Below the pieces are notes generated by a model. The model searched no databases. It was given only the letters and a program-made list of their open reading frames with translations, and was not told the DNA's origin. A program made the translations under genes and the position numbers. From assembly GCA_009823395.1 (NCBI GenBank), contig CM020515.1:6339489-6403488 (forward strand): DNA of 64,000 nt, read 5' to 3'. Numbering within the stretch: position 1 is the stretch's first letter; each line of letters opens with the position of its first letter. This document shows, in pieces, positions 48,218-59,702 of the stretch. The DNA is from Thamnaconus septentrionalis (taxonomy: Eukaryota > Chordata > Actinopteri > Tetraodontiformes > Monacanthidae).

Positions 48218-51200
48218 ACTTCCTGGGCGGATCCGCGAAAATCGTTTTAGAAAACAGCAGCAGCAGAGGCAGCAACACGATGCGACAGAGAGGCAGAGTG
48301 GTTGAAGTAAAAGTAAAAGTTGTCTTCTCTTACATCACCGGAGAAAAATTCGAAAACTAGAACGTGCTTTGATGTGTACCTGCAGTGGCAGCAGCGCTAG
48401 AGGGCCCCCCCCCCCCCACAGGGTGAGATTATGGCTCGCACATAGAGGTTGCAATAAGTAGACACCAGAAATGTCTACATGACTGTTTTTTGTTATTCTA
48501 ATTGTACTGTAGTTTGTGTTTTTGTATTTATGAAATGTTGAGAGTTGTCCTGCCACCATTCCTATAAATCAGAGGACAGCGAATCGTCACCAAATGTTAA
48601 TATTATTAATAATAAAGCTATATAAGCTTGTTCCTACTGTCCAGGCCAGTCATCAAGTCATAAATATGGTATAAATATTAAATATATACATATATTAATA
48701 CATATTTGTTTAATAAAAATATACTGTACATCGGTAAACACAGATATGACTTGAGATGCTGTCGTGTGGTAGTCTATGGCTTTTTGATAAATTATCCCCA
48801 GCCATGGGGTTGCTCCACCCCTGTATGTCACCCCACCTTTCCAAGTTTGATTGTGATCTTCCAATGCACAAATGTTAGGAGCTTTCCAGCTTTTCAACAT
48901 TGCGGAACACTTCTGAGAACTTTTTAACTTAACTCGATTCACTATGGACCTGACAACAGGAGTAAGGAAAAATAACCCTCAAGAATACTCCCTAGGTGGG
49001 TTCGGCTGAGGAATTTCAACACATGCCCCAGCAGCCCACAGCTGAAATATCTTAGTCATTCTTATGAAATAGCTGTAGGCTGTAGGTGAGGTCTGTAGAC
49101 AAATAATAACCGGAGCTAATTAGCGATTCAAAGGAGCTGTAGACACCACAGGCAGGCTTGTTGACGAAAAACGTTCAAGATTTAACAGTCAAAGGAGAAA
49201 CGCTTCAGACAAAGAGTTTAAAATGTCTTGATTTCAAGGCCGGATTCTAAACCGGGTGTTGCAGTCGGTAAGTTCCTAGGGAGAGAAATGTCAACAGCGG
49301 TGCAACTCTTCATTTGGCAATTTGCAAGAGGGAATGTTTTCTCAGAGTGCAAAGCAAATATACTTACTGTAAACAGACAAGCTGCGTTACATACCTGCAT
49401 TTGTTCTGATCTGTGATGATTACCGTTCCAGGAACTGCCCTCGTCAGCCGAGGGACTGCCAGACCTCTGAAAAGAACAGCTTGTTTATGAAGATATTCAA
49501 AATCCAGCTGAGTGGGCAAAGAAAAGCAGCATTTACTGATTAGCTGTCTGAATGATGAAAAAATGCTTATATAAAAAAAAAAACAACTTGAAATATCTCC
49601 AGAAAACTGCATTTTTAGCTCTCTGGATGGGGGTGTTGGGTATAAACCTGGGACAGATTTTCAGAGCTCCATGTTTTAAAATGCATTTGCTGTAGAATTT
49701 ACCACTAAACCATTTCTCAATTCCAAGAGGATTTCATCATTTTTCTGCTTCAGGCCGTTACCAACATGTCCTCCCACTCATGCACACAGCCGAGGTACTC
49801 TCCACAATTTTAGAACATTGTTCTATTTGCTACATCCAGCCTACCTGTATCGAGGTGTAGGAGTGAGCTCGAGATAAGTTCCCACTTCCTCCATGGCTCC
49901 AATCTCTCTCAAGGTCCCCTGTGTCATCCCACTCAATGGAGGGATGTCTGCTAAGTGAATGACTGAAACAAGGGAACAGTTTATTAGTGTGTCTAACAAT
50001 GTTAAATGGCAACTTTTGAAAATAGCCCAAACCCTTGCCAATGTACGCAAGTCTGACCTGGCGGGTTTGAAGAGTTCCTGTCGCCGAGGGGGCTGGTGGC
50101 TCTGCACTCGTCCCATGTGACTGGACCTTTCATTCTGATGAATAATTTTGACCTTTGGCACGTCAGCCAATATGGCATACTCCTCCCTGTTCCTTCCTGT
50201 GGACCCCAACGAATGTTGGCCTGACTCTGAGGACTCCATGGAGCTCTGGGAGGAGGTGTGCCTCCGCATTTGAAGCTGTTGTGAGGGAGAAGAGCTCCGC
50301 GCACGGTAGGAGGGCCTTTTATCAGCAGTAGGAGATTGGCAACGATCCTCACGACCACGTCTACTAAGTGCAGATCTGACACTGCCAGGGCTCCCGGGTT
50401 TTTCCAAACTTGAGAAAGTTTTTCTGCCGCTTCCTGTTGCCGGTCTGGAGGGTGAAACAGCACGAGATGATGAAGAACTGCGGTGGGACTGCGTTGCCTC
50501 CTGCCGAGAGACTTGAGAACAACCAGAGTGAAATTTTGAGCCTTCATAAGTGTCTTTTCTCTGGAAAGTGTTACTGGAATCCTCATTAACAGCTTTTCTG
50601 AGGATTGAGAAGCCTTTTGGATGATGGTCTCCTTTTCGAGATGGAGAGTTGTTGCGACTGCTGTGATTTGTTCTGCTGGGAGAATGAGTTGGCCCCTTTT
50701 TTTGATGTGAGCGGTGGTCATGGGTGTCATTGGCTTTCCTTGAAATCCACGGCTTGTGGCTGTCTTGACTTCTGACAGAACTGTTTACTTTGGTATTGTT
50801 CATTAAAGACTGAGAAGGAGCTTCATAGCTTCTCCTTGAAGGAGAAGACGTGCGTCTCTCAGCACTTTGTCCACGTAATGAACCATTGCTATTCGCTTTC
50901 CTAAGCTGATATGATGTCTGAGTCTCATAGCCCCTTCCTCCAGGGGAGGAACTGCCAAAACCTCGCCTTCCACTGTGAGGGCTTGATTCTGTTTTATGTA
51001 GCACAGAGTGACTTGCATAGTTATGTCTAGATGGAGACAAGTCTGGACTTTCAAGTTCTCGGTTATCAAGACCATTCCCAGCAATTGAGCTACGCAGCAG
51101 AGCCTGACTTTCAATGTCATAGCCTTCTCTTATAGGGGAGCCACAGCGTCCATGGTGGCTTTGACCGCTTAGAGACAGGATTGATTCAGACTTGTGAAGA

Positions 51201-54122
51201 AGGCTGGATGAGCTATAAGTTCTCCTTGGTGGCGAGGGACTGCGACTGCCACCATTATTCAAAGTTCTCCTTGCTGGAGAAGAAGAGCGCCTGTCATGCC
51301 CAGTGAATTTAGACGTGTGAGAAGACATTTGACCTGAAGGGTAAAAGTCCCTCCTCGAAGGTAACGAAGTCCTGCTCTCAGGTACTTGACTGCTCAAAGA
51401 CCTACTTACTTCGGTTTTTCTCAAGGCGCTTCTATAATCAGCAACAGTGCTGGACTGGGTTTGGACTGAATTAGTGAATGACTTGAAGTTCCTTGGCAAA
51501 GTTCCTGACTGAAAACGTTGTCCATGTGTGCCAGGCGACAAGTTTCTGGACCCCTGCCCAAACCCTGCCGAGCCCCCACCGTCACAGCTACGCCTGCTGA
51601 GGGAAAGGGATGAGTCGCTACGTCTGAATGGTTCATTTCCACGAGAAGGAGAAGACGCTCGAGATTGCAGAGTCGAGCCACGGCCAGAGGAATCGAACCG
51701 AGTGGGCTGGTGGTATGACGAGACATTCCCGCGGCCGTACGAGCTGCCGAAACCCTTTCGCCCAGTGGAGGCCAGCGACTCTGCTATCTTAAAAGGAGTT
51801 GGACTTGGAGACCGTGGGCCCACCAGCGCCTCAACAGCGACGGAAGTTTCATAAGGGTCAGGGGGCGGGATCTCCACTGGCAGGTCGTCATTCAGAGCAG
51901 TCATTGTCTGCCTTTCGGAGGCCACCCCAAGATTGGGGTTTCTGAAAGGGACAGCATCTTTGGGCTCCACGTTCCTGAAGCTGAAAATGGGATGTCCTCT
52001 CTCAGAATGGCGGAAAGGAGCAGGAGGGTTCTTATCGCGCTGAAAACAGCTGCCTGATGCCCTCCCCAAGGAGAAGTAGCCACTTTCACGCTTCTCCCTG
52101 TCTTCTTTAATACCTGGGAGACAAGTTCATAGGCAAGGAGGAGCAGGGTCAGATATGTCATTAAACTTTGACAACTGTGAGGCTCCTTGACACAAATACA
52201 ACTGTATCGTATTACTGATAATTGCTCTGCGACACCTCGGCTGGTCCCATCAAACGCCACTGCTAAGTAAAGAACACCTTTGGCTGAAACTGGATATGAA
52301 GGGTACCATAAGTCACAGGTTTACTAAAGGAGCAAAGAACTACGTGTTCAAATGAAGGATCTGATGGCATTTGTTCGATGCATTGAAGTTGTGCCTCTCG
52401 GGTAATTTTTTGGATATTGTCTTCAAAAGAAGAGTCAATTTAAACAGCAAACCAACAACTAGCATCACTCAGAGTCAGCTTTTTGCACACCTGATCGACT
52501 CGTGAAGCTGTCTCTGCTCCGAGCTTCATCCATCCACGCCCGAGGGTTGGGCCGGTGTGGCGGAGGATCGAGCCTGGTCATATTCAGTTTGGCTGAACGG
52601 CGGTGGATGGGCAGATATTCGTCGTCTGCGCTGCCAGAGCCGCTGAACTCGAGGTAGTCGCTCTGATCGCGACAGCTAGAGGCACAAGAGAGAAGATTCA
52701 GGTGAGCAGAGTGAGACCTGAAAGTTAGTGGATATCAGTCCGTAGATGTACAGTATTGCAAATGACGCAGCCAAAAAGAAGCAATTGCTCTCAATTTAGT
52801 CACTCAAATCGGTTGACCAACGTATTTAAGTCACTAGCATTTAAATTATAAGTTGAGTTTTGCCAATGCTGCTGATGGAAATCACAAAAACATGCGCGAG
52901 ATCTACATTCCAAACCTGTCAGTGCTGTCGTCGTCTCCGTCACAGATGAACAGCTCACAGTCAGGGCTCAGGATGCACAAAGGGATCTCCTCGTTACCCC
53001 GGCCACCTCCATTGACACCACAGTCGCTGCTCACCACCGACACACAGTCAGAATCCCCCTGATTGGGTGACAAGTTAAGAAACAGGCCAATCCGGTCACC
53101 GTGAGCAGGCTCGAAATCTCTCGCTCGCTCCACTTGAGTCGGTGCAGTAGATTCTGTCAAATACTTTCTTAGTCCACCCAGAGGGGCGACCACACCTTCA
53201 AAGGCCAGACAAGTCGGAGTGGTTCTGTCGTGTGAAGCTGAATAGCATCGTCCCAGTCTTCCCTGGCACACACACACACACATTCTCAGTCTACCTTTGC
53301 AGTGTAACTAGACCCGACTCGTGGCTTTTCTTCATCAATATTTCACGACTTTCCTATTGGCAGAAACCTTTCTGTTGCCTCAAATAACATCTCAAACAAT
53401 TTGACAAGGTCAAAAATTGGCACTGATCAATGGGACGTTGTGAAAATGTGTCAGCAAAAGAAAAAATAAAATCTATATTTTTATGACATATTCAAGTAAA
53501 GTCACTGACCGCTGCTCTAATAATGAGAATGCTAAGTTAAACATGAAAATATGGCAGTGTTATACTGCTTTTTCATCCATCGCTATATGTGACACCTCTA
53601 CACAAATATACATAATAAATGTATTGATTTTATCATAGGGAACACTTAAATGTTGCTGTTATTTTTCAAACATTTGTTTACTTGAAGATTTTGGTCACAA
53701 TAAGACTTTTATGTTGAAGACACAAAACACAAACTTTGTATTTAAAGATAATTTGTTGAACTTATTTCTGGTCAGGTAGTATCAGTAGAGTCCCATCACT
53801 CGTCATCCTCTGACCCTGCCTCTACTCGGAGCCAGCAGCTGTTTGCCTTGCACGAGCTCCTCTTCCTTACCTTGCTGCTCGTGTCCCTCTCATCCGTCTG
53901 GGATGGAATCGGTGTCAGAAACATGCCCTTGCCTTGGCCGATCTCAATTTTGTACCCATCTCCAGCCTCTTTTGCGGATATTTGCTGCTGCGCCGCCGCC
54001 CCGTTGGTGTCCCCCGCGGTGGCATGCAGGTGCTTCTGGCGCAGGCATTCGTGGCAACGGGAGGGGTCAAAGATGTTGGGCTGGAACTTGGGGCACACGG
54101 GCTCATCGCTGGAGAGGGGCAT
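34891..54122 (-). CDS. triobp: TRIO and F-actin-binding protein, long isoform, 17 coding exons
   Basis: Exons, 5' to 3': 53871-54122, 52916-53262, 52491-52675, 50058-52113, 49845-49962, 49395-49466, 43783-43839, 43569-43664, 43393-43482, 42370-42479, 40910-41333, 39319-39571, 38413-38524, 36415-36574, 36221-36322, 35605-35691, 34891-35052. All phases close, giving 1560 aa. A Cys motif (C-x12-C-x2-C-x5-H, residues 10-32) opens the protein. The 2-kb exon (residues 262-947) holds Ser/Arg-rich degenerate repeats of SSPSRRSYE type. A PH domain spans about 1016-1120 ([55 protein letters not shown]). It is followed by [25 protein letters not shown] and a C-terminal coiled coil ending [17 protein letters not shown]. 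This C-terminus separates TRIOBP from its paralogue MPRIP. TRIOBP bundles F-actin; the long repeat-bearing forms build stereocilia rootlets. Confidence 0.93.
35822..36162. mobile_element. hAT-like element in TRIOBP intron
   Basis: The left end carries GTGGCACACTCGTGTAGCGT and TCAGGCGTGCCGTG. The right end, inverted, carries CAGTGTTTTTGCACGC and CATGGCACACC. The same left terminus is present at 16066-16130. Exact borders are uncertain. Confidence 0.4.
39037..39135. repeat. 23-bp perfect inverted repeat with 53-nt loop
   Basis: The left arm at 39037-39059 (TTCTGCATTGAACTCCATTA...) and right arm at 39113-39135 are exact reverse complements. TRIOBP intron. The right arm and flank resemble sequence at about 60195-60255. 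Confidence 0.85.
40582..40819. mobile_element. Degraded copy of the AAAGGTCCAGTGTGT repeat
   Basis: Starts AAAGGTCCAGTGTGTAATAT and ends near AACATCTGCTGGTGAAGG, a pair of ends shared with the fragment near 21118-21160 (CCAGTGTGTGAGATTTAGC, CTACTGGTGAAAAAGCG). Right border uncertain. Confidence 0.45.
41640..42240 (-). mobile_element. 5'-truncated L1/Tx1-type LINE, ORF2 C-terminus
   Basis: The minus strand at 41838-42035 encodes [20 protein letters not shown] and [14 protein letters not shown] before a stop. Upstream in-frame pieces include [13 protein letters not shown] and [20 protein letters not shown]. These are typical of the region after the reverse transcriptase in L1-clade elements. 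There is no RT or endonuclease, so it is a dead 5'-truncated insertion. A (CCCTT)n tail-like tract lies at 41640-41663. Confidence 0.65.
45765..46302. mobile_element. hAT-superfamily nonautonomous element with 8-bp TSD
   Basis: The left terminus CAGGGGTGTCGAACTCAAAT is mirrored by the right terminus, whose inverse reads CATAGGTGTCAAACTCTGAC. It is flanked by ctatacag (45757-45764) and ctatatag (46303-46310), 8-bp target duplications with one mismatch. 538 bp, no transposase. Confidence 0.8.
48065..48213. repeat. (GT)n and (CT)n microsatellites near the Tara start exon
   Basis: (GT)n at about 48069-48091 and (CT)n at about 48161-48213, 360-500 bp upstream of the Met-Thr exon, so within or near the putative internal promoter. 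Confidence 0.85.
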
Positions 54123-54150
54123 GGCGATTCTGGGGAGACACTCCGCTCGA

Positions 54151-54748
54151 TCATTGCAACCTCCCAGGGATGCTAGAGAGGTGAAGGGGGAACCGACGAG
54201 ATGTACGACAATGAGTTGTAGTAACACAAACCATTTCTCCTTTCTACTGATTAGAGTGAATCAAAACTAATGGGCATTTGAAATGATGCACGATAAGATG
54301 AAAATTATGGAAACTTAACACTATAAACAGAACACGTGGCGGCAAACACGGACACAGCGGCTCATATCTCTCTGTTACGGTGCATTTTTACTGGCTGCTG
54401 CAATTTCCGCTTTTATGTTATATAAATCTGAATTCACTTTATAGAGGAAATTCTATTCTATTCTAGATGAGGGTATTTTATTACACAATTGCTGCAAGGT
54501 GTAGCAATTCATTTATCGTGTTAATCATTATGTAAATTTATCATGTTTGAGAATAGCCTGAGCTCTACAAGAAAAAGAGGAGCAGCAGAAGCAACAATAA
54601 CATCAACATTAGAAGCTAATGAAATGCCCAGGAAAAATACCATTAAATTGAAATAAAGACATGAGGATTACCTTAGAAAGAGGAGCTGGTTGTCACTCTG
54701 ACTGCAACACCACAGAATTAAGGCAGCGAGCCCACCAGCCCCCTTCAT
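54151..54748 (-). other. TRIOBP noncoding first exon with upstream ORF
   Basis: A donor AAG/GTAATC at 54672 pairs with the acceptor before 54172. The leader contains an ATG at 54748 (MKGAGGLAALILWCC...) that, after splicing, ends at a TGA at 54151-54153, 32 codons in all and 28 nt before the TRIOBP ATG. An in-frame TAA across the junction excludes an N-terminal extension of TRIOBP. Confidence 0.5.
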
Positions 54749-54989
54749 CGTGACACATGCCTCCTCTCCCCCAAACCGCTCAAAGTCTTGTGGGCATCCC
54801 ATTGGCTGTTGTGACAAAAGAGGTGAAACTGAAGCGTCCCTCGCCACCGTGGCGGCGCTCAGTTCACACGACAGGACACCCTGAAGCACACCTGGACCCG
54901 GAGCCAATATGGCAGCCAGCGGCCTGCCCGCCTGCCCACTCCTCAATTGAACAGATGTATTAAATATCACGGGCTTTAGAAAGCGAAAT

Positions 54990-55365
54990 GGAACTCTATG
55001 GCTAGCGACAGCTGGCCCACGCTGGCTCAGGTTAACGTAAATAAATAAACAGTGGCGAGGCGGTGGGGTGTGAAGGGTGTGTGTGTGTGGGGGGGGGGCA
55101 GTGAGCGTGCAGTATGAAACGAGGTTCTGAGGAGAGCCTCGGTGAGACCTTTAGGCCTCGCGCACAGGTAGCGCTGAGCTGAGTAAACACGGATCCACGG
55201 GTTGGTTTCCGGGTGCCCTTAAGAGGATGTTGACAATACACTCAGGTTTCCTATCAAACAATGACAAGGGGAAAAAAAAAAAATTGTGCACGCACACACA
55301 CACACACACACACAAACACACAATGAGGATGTGGCTGCATCCCCCCTGCTCACTTATCAACAAGA
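54990..55365. other. Interval between TRIOBP 5' end and NOL12 3' end
   Basis: Holds a G run at about 55090 and (CA)n at about 55290-55312. The TRIOBP long-form promoter should lie here. No coding signal. Confidence 0.4.
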
Positions 55366-55371
55366 TTTATT
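55366..55371 (-). terminator. Candidate NOL12 poly(A) signal
   Basis: AATAAA on the minus strand about 300 nt after the NOL12 stop. Confidence 0.45.
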
Positions 55372-55664
55372 TTTATTTTTACATACCACGTATCAAACTA
55401 CAAAAACACAAAACTGTTGCACTTGAAATAATGCAGCTTCAGAGTTACATAAACACGGAGAGCCGGGTGCTGTGCAAATATTAGCATTTGAGGCGGTGCG
55501 ACGCCAAACATGCACATCGACAGCGACGTCGAGCTCCTCCCGTTGAGGCTCCGCAGCACAAATACTCTGATAGATTCCTGTTGGTTCACCTTTGGCACTC
55601 TGGAATTCCAAGTCGCTTCGCAGGTCAAACACAATATGAACTTTTTTTCTCCCCCGACCCGCCA

Positions 55665-57163
55665 TCAGTTCTCAGAGAATTTATTCCTGGGCCCCGTGTT
55701 TCTACGTCTCTGCCACTTGCTGGTCTTCCCGCCCTTCCTTTTGCTCTCGGTGGCACCGTGTCTCCTGTCCGCCGGCCGGCCTCGTCCTTCCTGCTTCCGT
55801 TTCCTCTTCCGCTTGCTGGTGAAGGCACTGAGGGACGCCGTGAGGGAGCGGATCCTGTGTGCAGAAGCGGCGGCGGCGGGATGAGAGAAACGCAAGAGGA
55901 AACGCAGCTGGACCGAGAGGAAGCGACGGATGACGAGGCTGAGACACGTCAGAGGGGCGGCTTACTTTTTGTTGGTGACCTGATTCCCGGCTTTTCTCGG
56001 CATCGGCGTCATTTTCTCCGGCTGAGGGTCGGCCTCGCCTTTCTCCTTATTCCCGTCCTCCCCTTCAGCCTTGAAGGAATAAAAAAAAAAAAAAAAACAG
56101 CTTATAACCACAACTGTAATGCTGCTCTCTAAATTAACCATAATTTCAACAGCAAATCCAGCATGCCTGATTGGCTGGAGACTCAAGGAGGCGGGAATTT
56201 GTCAGATCCAGGTCACTGATGGTCGTGACGGTGACAGTGTGGTTGGGGTGGTCGTACTGCACGGACTCCGTCGTGCTGATTATCGCGTCCTCCAGATCAT
56301 CTTCGTCCTCCTCTGCAGTGTGGGTCGTGAGACAAAAGCAATAAGCAAAACAAGTGTGTGCAAGTGTTGCTGCAGCAGCAGCAGCAAACTTCCTGTGTTC
56401 ATCTCACCGAGAGCTTCCTGCCTCTCTTTCAGCATCTTCACGTATTCCTTATGCCGCTGAAAGTAAAGTAAACAGACGCTTGAGGAGGTCATCTTCACAG
56501 TCGAAGTAACTTTAACCTCCGCACACAGAATGACTTCCCACTTACTTCTTCTCTGACTCGGATCTGCTCTTCCCGTATTTTCTTTCGGATTTCTGCCACT
56601 GCTTTTTTCCTCCTCTCCACCTTTCGCTTGTGAAACCCAGTTAAATAATCCCTGAGACAAAAAAGAAGAAGTCAAATCAAACTGTGTGATAGATCAGTTT
56701 GAACTTTACTACATACACCTTACATCAATCTATCTTCCTAAATTTACTTTACGAGGAAATACGTTTTACTTTTAAAAGACAGAATAAGAAAAATAACAAC
56801 TAAAATTTGGGAAATATTTTGAGCAACAGACCAGAAAGTTTTGAATGACTTTGGTTTAAAATATTTCTACTTTTAATGTAAATTCGATCAAATCCACCTC
56901 AAACTTTAAAATAAACCTCATAATAATCTGCACCTAGAAATACAGTACAATGTTACGCTGGGAGGTCACGCTAACCTAAACGATATTCGTCTACGGCTAA
57001 CGTGCTAGCTGCACCAGCAATGCGTTACAAAAAAAAACAGGAAAAAGACCTACTGTCTGTTTTTGTCGTCAAACGTGACGATACATTTGTTTTCTCTTTT
57101 CTTCGAGCCTGGCTTAAACTTTGCGTTCTTGTTGGTCCCGTTGTACTTTTTCTTATTTTTCAT
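55665..57163 (-). CDS. nol12: Nucleolar protein 12 (NOP25/Rrp17 family), 6 exons
   Basis: Exons, 5' to 3': 57054-57163, 56546-56651, 56408-56456, 56167-56312, 55966-56069, 55665-55854. This gives 234 aa, against 213 in human. It starts [20 protein letters not shown]. The diagnostic core is [39 protein letters not shown] and [16 protein letters not shown] (a long basic helix). It continues with the conserved [20 protein letters not shown] and a basic tail [20 protein letters not shown]. The family processes pre-rRNA (5' exonuclease Rrp17 in yeast) and acts in the nucleolus. Exon 4 appears to end CAG/GCATGC, which would be a GC-AG intron; no GT donor in frame was found. Immediately upstream of TRIOBP in the same orientation, as in human 22q13.1. 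Confidence 0.94.
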
Positions 57164-57640
57164 GTTGTACACGTGAGTTTTGGCAGCACTGCTTCCGACA
57201 ACTCTTAGAGGTACGTCACTTTGCATGTGTTCGACTGGAAACGCGTGGAACCCGGAACAAAAATGTTGACGTCGAAACATGTTTGTGGGGCGTACATTTT
57301 TATGTAACGGACTTCAGCAAAGATGCGTTGCAGAATGACACCCGTGATTGCTAAGTTACTGGAAACGATTATTTATCCAAGTGGAACTTATTTTAAGTCA
57401 CTTTGACCCACAGAATATTATTTAAAATCAAGTTCGAGGGGTCCACTTTTATTCACGTGTCGAAAAACTAATGACTTTAAATACCAAATGATTGACACTT
57501 ATCTGGTTGAACATCTTTCTCGTCTTAAATTATGAAAACGTGTTTTCTCCCGAGTTTATCTGTTTCACTCCCAAGTGGAAGATTCATATTATTTATAAAG
57601 AATGATAGTTTTGCCACAGAAAAATCTCACCCATCATATT
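57164..57640. promoter_or_regulatory. NOL12 upstream region
   Basis: No coding signal. It lies between the NOL12 start and the end of the SREBF2 3' UTR, so it should include the NOL12 promoter. Confidence 0.4.
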
Positions 57641-57648
57641 TGTAACAT

Positions 57649-57654
57649 TTTATT
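57649..57654 (-). terminator. Candidate SREBF2 poly(A) signal
   Basis: AATAAA on the minus strand, 2.05 kb after the SREBF2 stop. The interval is A/T-rich and non-coding, consistent with a long 3' UTR. A (TG)n tract lies at about 58793-58834. Confidence 0.5.
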
Positions 57655-58799
57655 ACAAAAACATCGAAATGAACAAAAAAAGAAAACAAAACTCAGCATA
57701 CAGTAAAGAAAAAAACAGAGAAAAAAACAAATGCAACAACAAGAAAAAAATCATGTAACATAAATCTAATGACAGTTCATTAGCAAAAACAACTGTGCGC
57801 TACCGAATAGTTGAACATTGCTTTCTTCTTTGCACTTTCACCTTTGTGGAAATGAATCGAGAGAGACAAAACTTGCTGGACTCTTAAAGTTGCTGAAAGT
57901 TACTTGGAAAAATATGAGTTCTACAAATAGCTGAAAGCATACTTGTGTGTTTTTTTTTTTTTTTTTAAAGTGGAAGAATTAAAGTGCGCACAAGATGAAC
58001 GTCTAAACTATCTGCCTAATTATTAAAATGTAGGCTTTGTTTCCTTAATAAAATACACAAGTGTATTACCTTAACCTGCTAAGTTCCTGCCACCAGGCTG
58101 CCTTCAGGGAAAAACAAGGGAAAAACAATTCTGGAAAACTTCTGCCCTCCCCTTTTGCAAAAATAAGAATTTAAATTGTTACATAACACAGCCATTAAAT
58201 ATGATAATCCGGCTACAGAAACAGGAAACACAGAAGTGCAGCGTCCTGAATAAGTCAACAATTACAAATAAATGACAACGTAACTTGGACAAAGGTCACA
58301 CAAAACATGGATGAGACAAAATAAAATATTCAGGTTTTTTTTTTCTACATTACATCAAGGCCATTTTTCTTGAGAGCTTTACATTGTTAAGAGAGGGTGT
58401 GGGGGACTTGCCTTCAGAGAAACACAGATACATGTATCACCTCCATTTTCACGTGACATAACATTTCACTGAGTTTCTTGCACACGTCCTCCAGAACCTA
58501 AAATATTTTGTGGATTTTTTTCCATTCATGTTTTTCTGCTGTGAAATTGATTATGGATTCAATATTCCAAGTCCTTGTGAACGATGATCTTTTTAAAAAA
58601 AAAAAAAAAATTAACTTCAGGTGCGACTCAGTCAATCATTTTTATACTTGTACATTGATGCGCTCTCCTCTGAGCTAAATCTTAAGGACTTGTTCATCTA
58701 CCTCTGTGCATATAAAACACACAAGTTGCTTTATATACAATCACACTGCAAGTCTGTATCGACTTGTTTCTGCAAAAGCAACCGTCTCGGTGTGTGTTA

Positions 58800-58833
<34 letters not shown>

Positions 58834-59702
58834 AGGCGTTTTCCAAAGTTGCCAGGCCAAAACTGGCTGCTTCCCTCTGTTATCAGGATCTGATCATTTG
58901 TTCCCTGCATCTTGTGAGCACGTCAGCGCTGGCAGCCTTCACTCGGTCAAGCTGCTCAAGCTTCTGCATTCTAACGCAAAACGAAGGCTTTGTTGACAAA
59001 AAAAAAAAGAAAAAAGAAAAAAGAAGAAGAAGCTGCCCTGGACCAGAGCATCGATTCAAATCATCGCTTCATTTCAATTCAATATAAGTGATGCGGTGCC
59101 TCCGCGTTCTGTTTTGCTCCACTGTGCCGTTCGGCCGTTGCACAGTACATGAGGTAGATAAAAAAAGACACTACTGAGCACTGTGCGCTTAAAAGCTAAA
59201 TGGTAGACCTCTGAGTCCTACGCCCTTAATTAAGCAATTTCACGAGACATTACCCGGTTACTGTACCGCTTCCGCTGCAAATGTGCCAATAGTGATTGTA
59301 CGAATCTGTGTCCTGAAGTTGACCGACAAATTTCCGCACTGATCCAAATCAGCTGCGAGACGAAGCCGCAGAATGGCTGGTTTTTCCCTTTTAGGCAAGT
59401 GAAGCCCGACTGTTTGTTCGCGAGAAGCATGATTTGTTGTGTAGCGGGGTACCGCTACTGTCCAGAAGGTGGCGTGATTGTGCTGCAGCAATAACATCTA
59501 AGCATCAAAGAAGCAAACATGAACCCTTAATAGAGGGAGGTGAGAGATGGCTGAGTGCTAAAATTAAAAGGTAGCCGTGAAGAGCGAACCGCCGCTAGGA
59601 GGGTGTGAATAGGTGACAATTACATGTTGTTGCTGTAGGGGGCAGCGTCATTTTTACAGCTCTCTCGAGTCCGATGGTAGCTTCACAGAGTCCGTCCCTT
59701 CC

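Noticed and set aside
48058..48360. ORF rich in Ser-Leu / Arg-Glu dipeptides
   Set aside because: Translation of (CT)n/(GA)n; not protein-like.
34891..54122. MPRIP instead of TRIOBP
   Set aside because: PH domain and Cys motif are shared, but the DYVELSP-like segment, EIEKKW...LPLKE and the C-terminus LAMAALQE are TRIOBP-type, and NOL12 is the neighbour.
54672..54748. Separate secreted-peptide gene (MKGAGGLAALILWCC)
   Set aside because: Short, ends at a splice donor and stops soon after splicing; better read as a uORF in the TRIOBP leader.
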